Source: Zeugodacus cucurbitae
Lineage: Eukaryota; Arthropoda; Insecta; Diptera; Tephritidae
Assembly: GCF_028554725.1 (NCBI RefSeq)
Contig: NC_071667.1
Coordinates: 36,599,501-36,663,500 of the forward strand
Length of the DNA: 64,000 bases
Direction of reading: 5' to 3'
Shown: piece by piece, positions 46,023 through 54,846 of the stretch
Layout of the letters: each line of letters starts with the position of its first letter
Numbering within the stretch: position 1 is the first letter of the stretch
Translations under genes and position numbers: made by a program
The notes under the pieces: generated by a model
Database searches by the model: none
The model's input: only the letters and a program-made list of their open reading frames with translations
What the model was told of the DNA's origin: nothing

Positions 46023-48713
46023 TAGGATCATGATTTGAGGGCATGCACCTGGAATGTCCGGACCCTTAATTGGGAAGGTGCCTCTACCCAGCTGGTTGAT
46101 GTCCTCATACGACTCAAGGCTGACATCACCGCCATCCAAGAAGTGCGATGGACGGGACAAGGACGGAAGAAGGTGGGTCCTTGTGACATCTACATGCGAT
46201 TTTAACGCCAGGGTGGGTAAAGAAGGTGTCTTTGGCACAACAGTCGGAAAATTCAGCCTCCATGACGAAACATCGCCAAACGGCCTGAGGCTGATCGACT
46301 TCGCTGGGGCCCGAAATATGGTCGTCTGTAGTACCAGATTCCAGCATAAGAAAATACATCAAGCTACTTGGCTGTCTCCTGATCGAAACACGCGGAACCA
46401 AATCGATCACATTGATAGACGGAAGACATGTCTCCTGTGTTTTAGACGTGCGTGCGCTCCGAGGACCTAATATAGACTCGGACCATTATCTGGTCGCAGC
46501 GAAGATACGCACCCGCCTCTGTGCAGCAAAGAACGCCCGTCAACAAACACAAGGATGGTTCGACGTCGAAAAGCTGCAATCGCAACAGACAGCCACGAAA
46601 TACTCTACTCGACTTGCACTCCTGCTCTCTGAGAGCACTCATCAGCATCTCGGTATAAGGGAACTGTGGAACGGCATCTCAAACTCACTGCGTACCGCTG
46701 CAGCCGAAACAATTGGTTTTCGGCAACGACAAAAAACAAGCTGGTACGATGAGGAGTGCCGTCTCGCAGCGGAGAGAAAACAGACTGCCTACCTCGCAAC
46801 GTTGCAAACAACCACAACACGTGCGGGATGGGATAGATACCGAGACCTGAAGAGGGAAGCGAGACGCATTTGCAGACAAAAAAAGAAAGAGGCCGAAATG
46901 CGTGAGTACGAAGAGCTTGAGAAGCTGGCACACAGAGGGAATGCTCGAAAATGTTATGAAAAAATGAAGCGACTTTACGAAGGTTTCAAGACCGGAGCAT
47001 CCTCATGTAGAGACCAAGGTGGTAATCTGGTAACCGATGTCCAGGGCATACTGGGATTATGGAGGGAACACTTCTCCGACCTGCTGAATGGCAGTAAGAG
47101 TACAACATCAGGAGATGGCGAACCCGATCCCCCAATCGATGACGATGGAACAGATGTTCCATTACCCGACCATGAAGAAATTCGAATAGCAATTACCCGC
47201 TTGAAGAACAACAAAGCAGCGGGGGCCGATAGATTACCGGCAGAACTATTCAAATACGGCGGCGAAGAACTGATAAGGTGCATGCATCAGCTTCTTTGCA
47301 TAATATGGTCGGAAGAAAGCATGCCTGACGATTGGAATCTCAGTGTGCTCTGCCCAATCCATAAAAAGGGAGATCCCACAATCTGCGCCAATTACCGTAG
47401 GATCAGACTCCTAAATATCGCATACAAGGTTCTATCGAGCGTATTGTGTGAAAGACTAAAGCCCACCGTCAACAAACTGATTGGACCTTATCAGTGTGGC
47501 TTTAGACCTGGAAAATCAACAACCGACCAGATATGCACCATGCGCCAAATTTTGGAGAAGACCCGTGAAAAGAGGATCGACACACACCACCTTTTTGTCG
47601 ATTTTAAAGCTGCTTTCGACAGCACGAAAAGGAGTTGCCTTTACGCCGCGATGTCTGAATTTGGTATCCCCGCAAAACTAATACGGCTGTGTAAATTGAC
47701 GTTGAGCAACACCAAATCATGATTGGGAAGGACCTCTCCGAGCCGTTCGATACCAAACGAGGTTTCAGACAAGGTGACTCACTATCGTGCGACTTCTTTA
47801 ACCCGATGCTGGAAAAAATTATAAGAGCTGCAGAGCTAAACCGAGAAGGTACAATCTTCTACAAGAGTGTACAGCTACTGGCGTACGCCGATGAAATTGA
47901 TATCATCGGAAGCAACAACCGCGCCGTTTGTTCTGCTTTTTCCCGCATGGATAAGGAGGCGAAGCGAATGGGTCTGGAGGTGAATGAGGGCAAGACGAAA
48001 TATCTCCTGTCATCAAACAAACAGTCGGCGCATTCGCGTCTTGGCTCCCACGTCACTGTTGACAGTCATAACTTCGAGGTCGTAGATAATTTCGTATACC
48101 TGGGAACCAGCATCAACAACACGAACAATGTCAGCCTCGAAATCCAGCGCAGAATAACTCTTGCCAACAGGTGCTACTTTGGACTGAGTAGGCAATTGAA
48201 CAGTAAAGTCCTCTCTCGACGAACCAAAATCAAGCTCTACAAGTCGCTTATCATTCCCGTCCTGCTTTACGGTGCAGAAGCTTGGACGATGTCAACATCA
48301 GATGAGACGACACTAGGAGTTTTCGAGAGGAAAATTTTGCGTAAGATTTATGGTCCTCAGAACATTGGCAACGGCGAATACCGCAGACGATGGAACGATG
48401 AGCTGTACGAGTTATACGACGACATTGACATAGTTCAGCGAATAAAAAGACAGCGTCTACGCTGGCTAGGTCATGTTGTCCGAATGGACGAAAACACTCC
48501 AGCCCTGAAAGTGTTCGATGCAGTACCCGCCGGAGGAAGCCGAGGAAGGGGAAGGCCTCCACTCCGTTGGAGTGACCAGGTGGAGAGCGACCTGGTTACA
48601 CTTGGGATCTCCAACTGGCGCCGAACTGCGAAGGAGAGAGAGAGGTGGCGCACTATCCTCGATTCGGCTATAACCGGCTAAACGGTTGCAACGCCAATCA
48701 CATACATACATAC
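46023..48713 (+). mobile_element. RTE-like LINE, copy 2, inserted in Jockey ORF1
   Basis: Plus-strand element flanked by ATATTG (46017-46022 and 48714-48719). The Jockey sequence on the two sides rejoins as in the intact copy when one ATATTG is removed. It begins inside the endonuclease (ACTWNVRTLNWEG), so it is 5'-truncated, and ends with a CATA-repeat tail (48701-48713). Confidence 0.9.
46030..48681 (+). pseudogene. RTE ORF2, copy 2: damaged endonuclease, nearly complete RT
   Basis: Endonuclease start (WNVRTLNWEG, QEVRWTGQGRKKVGP) at 46040-46190. An internal deletion of about 300 bases then joins GPCDIY to CDFNARVGKEG. 46412-47722 (436 codons) carries SDHYLVAAKI, the linker, and RT (KNNKAAGADRLPAELFKYG, YQCGFRPGKSTTDQ, FVDFKAAFDSTKRS). 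A frameshift at about 47720 leads to 47719-48681 (FRQGDSLSCDFFN, LLAYADEIDIIG, C-terminal RLRWLGHVVRMDENTPALK). The catalytic YADD reads YADE, so RT would probably be inactive even if framed. Confidence 0.85.
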
Positions 48714-49629
48714 ATATTGGATGCACTTCGTTCTTTCTAAGCTGGTTAGAATTCGGCATCAGTTCAATTCTAAACATGGGTTGTGGTACTTTATTTCTGT
48801 TAAAGATGTTTACAACAGTTTTAACTTCAAAGCCACATTCTTCAAGGGCTTCTTTGACTTCGCTAGAATCTACGGAAGACTCTATACCTTTAATTACAAT
48901 AACTAGGCCTTTAGAACTCTTCAGCTGATAAGAATAATAGTTCTAATTTTTGTTTGACAAATATTTAACTATGTCCATGAAACTTTTCTCAGTGTACGAC
49001 TGTATTTTAGTCTCATCTATATTGCCCTTTTTCAAAGGCACTATATGAAAATTATTAGTACCTACAATTTCACTCAATTTAGCAACAAGTGCATTTGAGC
49101 TACGCTCCCGCAAATATATTGGCGGCGGTTTAGCATTCGCGACTGTGGTGGTACCCTTAGCATCGTCGTCCGAACCTTTGCTTAATAAAGCAAATTTGTT
49201 GCCATTTAATACCTCAGGTTTGTTTTTGATTGGCTTGTCGCCTTAAAATTTTTTAGGATTGACCGCTAACTTTGAAGGACTTAACTTTCTTTTTACATTG
49301 ATGTAGCGGTCAATGCCAATCTGCACAGATAAACCTTTTTTTATTGGTACATTCTCACCTTGCGCTATGTTTTTCTTCGCTGTCTGATCATTTGCTGGTA
49401 CCTGCGAATTTGTTGGTGTATTCTTGTTTGTTGCTGGCCCTTGTTGACTGCCGTTCTCTGCTGACTTTGCTGTTTGTAAGCTCTGCTTTGGCTCGGTTGG
49501 TCGCTGTGATGGGTCATCCTTCTCACCGTTGCCTTTTTTGTTGGTAGGTTTTGCAGGCTCGACAAAACTAAAGTAGGCATTCAGAGAATGCCTACGGCTT
49601 TGTTGGTCAGGCTGCGCTGCGCTCATATT
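48714..49629 (-). pseudogene. Jockey ORF1, N-terminal part, element D
   Basis: On the minus strand it starts MSAAQPDQQSRRHSLNAYFS (ATG at about 49626) and is open to a stop at 49243. The remainder (to 48720), in a broken frame, covers the RRM-like region up to LRKNEVHP. It is interrupted by the RTE element at the codons for HPIYN. Confidence 0.8.
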
Positions 49630-49866
49630 TTTGAGAATTTGTTTACTTCTCACTAATAATAGTTATTATTTTTTTGTTTTGATTAATTGTACACTGTTTA
49701 TTATTATGATTATTTTATGTTTTGGTTATCCCGTTCGGCGTTATTGCCTAACACTTGCTTTAATGCACTTTTTTAGTTATTTGTTTATTTTGTTTTTTGT
49801 AATTCCGAAAGTTTTCACGGAGCGCATCAATAACATGTCCGTTTAATTTGAAAGCCACGGTGAATC

Positions 49867-50648
49867 GCTGAGCTTTTGTTTCAGTTTCCTCCTGTGTTTA
49901 ATGTTCTCTGACTTCTATTTCCTCCTGTGTTTAATGCTCTTTGTTTATCCTGTTTCCTCCTTTTTTGAATGTTCCTTATGATCCCGTTTCCTCCTTTGTA
50001 GATTGTTCCGGTACGCCTTATTTTGTATATTAGTTCGCGCCCGATTTGAGTTTTTATTTTTTGATATTTTTAATGTTAAATCGCGCCCGATTTATATTTT
50101 AGATTTTAATTTCGCGCGCGTTTGAATTTTTTTTGCAGATTATTATTTTATTTTATTTATTTATTATTATTATTATTTATTTTTTTTTTCACAGCACTGT
50201 ATTATCTTTATTGTATTTTGTTGTTTTTTATATGTATGTGGTCTGTTGTCTAGCAGCACTTAGTAAAATCTTATTATTTTGTGTACTTATTATTATTATT
50301 TTTATTTTATTTTTTTAATATATGTAAATTTTTATGCTTTTAGCACTTGACTTTTTATAATATATTTAACCTTTATTTTATATGTTTGAACTTTTCTTTA
50401 TTTTTTGTCACAGTGTATATTCTATGTACATATGTATGTACTATATCTTTTCTTGGGTCACTGCACTTGCTGCTTCACTAAACCGGTTTTTATATTTTTT
50501 GTTGTTAGTGTTTAAATATGATTTTGTCACTTGTTTAGTTTTTTATTACACACTTTTTCGCGTATAATTTTTTTTTTTTTTGAATATTGTTTCGAACACT
50601 TTATTATTCTTATTGGATATATAGTATTATCCACTGTGCCTTTCTTTA
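49867..50648 (-). other. BEL/Pao 5' leader, LTR-proximal part
   Basis: Noncoding, T-rich on the plus strand. There are short recurrent motifs: TTTCCTCCTGTGTTTAATG-like units at about 49887-50005 (four, imperfect) and CGCGCCCGATTT twice with a CGCGCGCGTTT variant (50036-50122). 50140-50340 is an ATT-rich simple-sequence stretch. Confidence 0.6.
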
Positions 50649-50663
50649 CGGCTCGAAGGACCA
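50649..50663 (-). other. BEL/Pao primer-binding site
   Basis: Directly inside the 5' LTR the minus strand reads TGGTCCTTCGAGCCG. The complement looks like a tRNA 3' end (CGGCTCGAAGGACCA). The tRNA identity (possibly arginine) is a guess. Confidence 0.7.
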
Positions 50664-51143
50664 TGTACAAAATTTAACTCACCTTGGTATTCACGTTTGA
50701 TGTACGTAAGAAAAAAAGGTACACTTATTTCCGAATAAACGTTATAATAATTTATTAAGTTATAAATTGATTATTTTATACAATAATTTACGAATTATTT
50801 ATGTATTTATGTTGAAAAATGTTATGATAAATGTATGTATAGTGAGTGATGTTAGTTTACAAAGTGGTTGTATATAATGGTTGTTAAATGTTGATATATA
50901 TATATATATATATATAGCGGATGCCAAGTAACTGAAAATCGGGTTATTGCGAACACGGAGGTGCGATGCGATCGACGTTGTATCGAAAAGAAAGTGCTGT
51001 GGTATGCTTTCTCTTCCTTTTTGTTGAAATTTGTATGTGTGTGTGTGTTAACGTGTAGTGTTCTCTGGCGTGATGAGGTGATTGAGCTTTTTCTAAGTGG
51101 TGAATTGCTATGAGTGTGCTTTTCGGTTTGACTCATTTAGCCA
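50664..51143 (-). repeat. BEL/Pao 5' LTR, complete
   Basis: About 480 bases. On the minus strand it begins TGGCTAAATGAGTC and ends TTTTGTACA. It shares about 350 bases with 35034-35385 and contains a TA microsatellite at about 50896-50917. Confidence 0.88.
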
Positions 51144-51179
51144 GGAACCTTAACTAAGAAATAAAATAGATTGTTGTTA

Positions 51180-51342
51180 TGATAGACTTTGAACTTATAC
51201 TATGTTTACATATAACGAGATTATCTCCATTAACGAGCTTAACTCGATAATCTGTAATTAAGAAACGAGATTTCTCATACAAAATTCCTCTCTTGATAAT
51301 CCGAGATTTTAAAATTATCTCGTTTTATACAGAAGAGGAGAA
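51180..51342. repeat. Cluster of inverted CGAGATTATC motifs upstream of the Myb/SANT pseudogene
   Basis: ACGAGATTATCTC, CTCGATAATCTG, CTTGATAATCCGAG and TTATCTCGTTTT lie within about 130 bases in both orientations, able to form hairpins. They could be the left end of a DNA transposon carrying the downstream gene, but no matching right end was found before 52384. Confidence 0.45.
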
Positions 51343-52190
51343 ATGTCAAATGAAAATGTAAAGCAAAATGGCCGACAGCGTGGAAAAGAGGTTGGTAAAT
51401 ATACTTATAATAAAACATTAATTTACAATATATTTAAATCTATAAATTTTTCAGAAAGAAGAGATCCAAGTGGAACAAAGAAGTTGAACTTCTCCTGAGC
51501 TTGTCGACGGAAAAATTGCCACAGTTACGAGGTGTTAAACGAAATTCACATGTCTATAAAGACACGTCTTTGAAAATGACCGCCAAAGGTTTTATATATT
51601 CCGCGAATGAAATTCGTGTGAAAATACACAATTTTACAAATAAATACAGGTAAGTTTATTTAATATTCATCTTTATTTAATATTCATATACATAAATGTT
51701 TTCAAAAATATACCTATTTACAGAGATGAGAAGAAAATTGTTGGTCCCACTGGTGGCAGCCCTTCGACTATTATACTAAAATTAATGGCATTCTCGGAAG
51801 CTAAAAAAGTTTCAATTTAGAAACATTGGTGGAAGAGAGCACAGGTTAGTAAAACAAAATAGGAATTTTAATAGTTTGTATTTATTTTTATAAACTTTTA
51901 TTTATTACAGTTTACGAAGTTGTGGAGTGTGCGCTCTCCCAAAATAACTCTTCCATAGATTAGCAAGAAGAATTTCCGCCTTTAGTCGAGGAACCTGTAA
52001 AGAAAATGACAAATGCATCAGTTAGCATTCAATACGAGTTTTTGGATGTATTCCAGGCTTCGAATACCAAAATACAGGCTGAAACTGAAGCAATTAAGGA
52101 GGATGGCAGGGAGGCCATACAAATTTAAAGAGAGAGAAATTTCATCCTCGAAAAATTTCTGGAAGTTTTTAAACAAAGCATATAAACTTG
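51343..52190 (+). pseudogene. Myb/SANT-like DNA-binding domain gene, four exons, decayed
   Basis: The exon model is mine: 51343-51390 (ATG start, MSNENVKQNGRQRG), 51455-51649, 51724-51844 and 51911-52190, with GT...AG borders at each step (GTTGGT...TTTCAG, GTAAGT...TTACAG, GTTAGT...TTACAG). The product reads KRSKWNKEVELLLSL, KRNSHVYKDTSLKMTAKGF, NEIRVKIHNFTNKYR, VGPTGGSPST: a trihelix Myb/SANT-like domain as found in MSANTD-type proteins and in the accessory protein of PIF/Harbinger transposons. In-frame stops occur in exon 3 (TAG where W is usual, before KHWWKR) and exon 4 (TAG after NNSSID, then TAA), so it is not functional. It could be host-derived or transposon-derived. Confidence 0.65.
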
Positions 52191-52383
52191 TAGCTGTGTC
52201 AATTTTTTTTCTTTCTAGTCCAGGAGAAGTTCAACATCTTTCTGTTTGATGTAATGTTTTAAATGTTTAATTGTTCTGCTAATGTATTATTTAGTTTGTG
52301 AATTGAATTGTTTTGTTAATGTTAATTTGTTAATTAACTTTTGGTCTTTTGTTTCGTTATAGTGTAACAATATGTGATATAAC

Positions 52384-53116
52384 AAGTAAGGAAAGGCTAA
52401 GTTCGGGTGCAACCGAACATTTTATACTCTCGCAATTTATTGATGTAATTTTATAAAGATAACACAATTCGACCCATATATTCGGTATAAAGTTCATATA
52501 TAAATAGTATATGGGAACTGAGGTAATTCCTGAACCGTTTTCACCACCAAGATATAATATATCGAAAACTATACGCCCACTTAATTTTATATTATCTATA
52601 ATTAGGTATATGGGATCTGGGGGAAGTTATGACCCGATTTTAACCACTTTTGGTACATAGACAAAATGTGATAAGAAAAAAATTCAGAGGGAATGAAACA
52701 TTAAAATATCTGAGAGATTTACCTATATTTTCAATGAAAAATGATTCTTAGGCACCGAGTTCTTCATGTTCGATATCAGGGGCCATGAAAAGTCACGGTC
52801 CGATTTTGACAATTTTTCCACAAGTGATGTCACAGCTCAAATACAGTATTTGTGTAAAGTTTTATTACGATTTCTTAATTGGTTCTTAATGTATATATTA
52901 TAAAGTGAACGAATCCGAAGAATTCTAAATTTAGTTATATAGGAAGTAGGCGTGGTTGTGAACTGATTTAGCCCATATTCCACGCGTGTCATCAGGGTGT
53001 CAAGAAAGTGTTATATACCGTATTTCATTGAAATCGATCGAGTAGTTCTTGAGATATTTTTTTTTGACCCATAAGTGGGCGACGCCACGCCCATTTTCCA
53101 TTTTGTAAAAAAATCT
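52384..53116 (+). repeat. Noncoding repeat copy C, left part
   Basis: It starts AAGTAAGGAAAGGCTAAGTT, with hairpin TTCGGGTGCAACCGAA and TTTATACTCTCGCA, and runs to GTAAAAAAATCT at 53116. The full-length Jockey begins there, and the repeat resumes at 57638. Confidence 0.8.
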
Positions 53117-53349
53117 CGCATTGAGTGTGAGCTTTCAAAGAGTACGGACGTGTTTAATGCGCTCCGTGAAAACTTTCATAATAAATTAATAATAAAAGCA
53201 AAACAAAAAAAATAAACAACCAATAACTTGTGTATTCGAAATTCGAAATCAAAACACAAAACATAAACAAAACAAATTAGTTTAAAATAACAATAAATAA
53301 CAAACAACATATAAAAGTGAACAAAACAAACAAATAAAAAAAAACAAAT

Positions 53350-54846
53350 ATGAGCGCTAGCGCTGCGCAGTCTCAACAGCAAGGTCGTAGGCATTCTCTG
53401 AACGCCTACTTCAGCTTTGTTGAGCCTGCAAAATCTGCTCTCTCAAATAAACAATCAAACGGTGAGAAAGATGAGTCATCGAAGCGCTCAGCCGAGCAGC
53501 AGAAGGGATCAGCAGAAACTGAAAAAAACAGCAAGTGCGCAACAACAAATCAGCAGGCAACATCAACCAAGCAGGTATCAGCAAACGAGCGGACAACAAT
53601 GGAAAAAACAATGCAAGGTGAGCATGTACCGAAGAGAAAAGTACAATCTGTACAGACTGGCATTGACCGCTACGTCAACATAAAAAGGAAATCAAGTCCT
53701 ATCAAGACAGCGGTTAATGCCAAAAAGTTTCAACCCGCCACGCTTAATACAAATAAGCCTGGAAATTTAAATGGCAACAGATTTGCCATACTAAGCAATG
53801 GTTTGGACGACGATGCGAAGGGTGCCACCACAGTCGCGAATGCTAAGCCGCCGCCAATATATTTACGTGAGCGTAGCTCAAATGCACTTGTTGATAAACT
53901 CAGTGAAATTGTAGGTACCAACAATTTTCATATCGTGCCTTTGAAAAAAGGCAAGATTGATGAAACTAAAATACAATCCTACACTGAGAAAAGTTTTATG
54001 GATATAGTAAAATTTTTGTCAAATAACAACAAGAATTATTATTCTTATCAACTGAAGAGCTCTAAAGGCCTAGTTGTTGTTGTAAAAGGCATTGAGTCTT
54101 CGGTAGAATCTAATGATATCAAAGAAGCCCTTGAAGAATGCGGCTTTGGAATTAAAAATGTGGTAAATATCTTCAATAGAAATAAAGTACCACAACCAAT
54201 GTTTAAAATTGAATTGTTGCCAAACTCTAATCCAATAAAAAAGAATGAAACACACCCAATATACAATTTAAAATATTTACTCCATCGTAGAATTACCGTT
54301 GAAGAACCTCATAAAAGAAATGGTCCGGTACAATGCACTAACTGCCAAGAGTATGGGCATACCAAATCATATTGCACTCTACGCAGTGTTTGTGTGGTAT
54401 GTGGTGATTTGCACCCAACATCAAAATGCACTCTTAAAAAAGAGGATACAAATAAAAAATGCAGTAACTGTGGAGGAAATCATACTGCTAACTACAGGGG
54501 CTGCCCTGTATATAAAGACTTGAAATCAAAATTGTCACTGGGAATTCAAGCTCGTCGTAACCAAATGTTGAATATCCCTCGTAACGAAAATGTAGTAATT
54601 ACAGACCAGAGTTCGAAACCTGGTAATTCTAAGGATATCTTTGTCCAGGGAAGCTATGCAAATGTGGTAAAAGGCAACGCTGTGCAAATGCAACAACCGC
54701 AAAATCCACCAAGTGGAGGTATTGAAAATATGATTCTAAATCTGACTCAATGTATGACACAATTCATGTCTACGATGCAAAATATGATCCAAGATTTGAT
54801 CAAATCTCAAAATCAAATGTTACAAACTTTATTATCTAAAAAATGA
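53350..54846 (+). CDS. Jockey ORF1 nucleic-acid-binding protein
   Basis: 498 codons from ATG at 53350 (MSASAAQSQQQGRRHSLNAY). The first ~170 residues are polar and basic (Q/K/S-rich). A middle region (about residues 215-310) looks like an RRM-type fold (GLVVVVKGIESSVESNDIKE, KVPQPMFKIELLP). From about residue 329 come three zinc knuckles, CTNCQEYGHTKSYC, CVVCGDLHPTSKC and CSNCGGNHTANYRGC. A C-terminal amphipathic helix (about residues 450-498) is rich in Q and M. Known of Jockey-clade ORF1: it binds element RNA and forms the RNP. It ends AAAAAATGA, overlapping the ORF2 start by four bases. Confidence 0.9.
   Translation: MSASAAQSQQQGRRHSLNAYFSFVEPAKSALSNKQSNGEKDESSKRSAEQQKGSAETEKNSKCATTNQQATSTKQVSANERTTMEKTMQGEHVPKRKVQSVQTGIDRYVNIKRKSSPIKTAVNAKKFQPATLNTNKPGNLNGNRFAILSNGLDDDAKGATTVANAKPPPIYLRERSSNALVDKLSEIVGTNNFHIVPLKKGKIDETKIQSYTEKSFMDIVKFLSNNNKNYYSYQLKSSKGLVVVVKGIESSVESNDIKEALEECGFGIKNVVNIFNRNKVPQPMFKIELLPNSNPIKKNETHPIYNLKYLLHRRITVEEPHKRNGPVQCTNCQEYGHTKSYCTLRSVCVVCGDLHPTSKCTLKKEDTNKKCSNCGGNHTANYRGCPVYKDLKSKLSLGIQARRNQMLNIPRNENVVITDQSSKPGNSKDIFVQGSYANVVKGNAVQMQQPQNPPSGGIENMILNLTQCMTQFMSTMQNMIQDLIKSQNQMLQTLLSKK

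Larger units (their letters stand above)
42632..49866 (-). mobile_element. Jockey LINE (element D) inserted in the BEL leader and split by an RTE element
   Basis: Minus-strand copy of the family at 53117-57627. The poly(A) is the T-run 42629-42641. ORF2 spans 42768-45420. ORF1 lies in two parts, 45433-46022 and 48714-49629, separated by the RTE insertion. The 5' end carries GATGCGCTCCGTGAAAACTT (about 49805-49830), shared with the full-length copy, and stops at about 49866. A target duplication is not clear. It is near full length but disabled. Confidence 0.85.
35034..51143 (-). mobile_element. BEL/Pao LTR retrotransposon carrying a nested Jockey LINE, itself carrying an RTE LINE
   Basis: The outer limits are TGTACAAAATTT at 35034 and TTTAGCCA at 51143. 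On the minus strand that is an LTR starting TGGCTAAATG and ending TTTTGTACA. Both sides are flanked by GGAAC (35029-35033 and 51144-51148), the 5-base target duplication expected for BEL/Pao. Order on the minus strand: 5' LTR 50664-51143, primer site, leader, [Jockey D about 42632-49866 with RTE 46023-48713 inside], leader, gag, protease, RT, RNase H, integrase, an extra zinc-knuckle ORF, and a shortened 3' LTR 35034-35385. Without the nested elements it would be about 9 kb. All genes are damaged. Confidence 0.85.

Noticed and set aside
50130..50340. ATT-rich stretch as a regulatory or origin sequence
   Set aside because: It is a simple-sequence run inside the BEL leader. Nothing specific supports a regulatory call.
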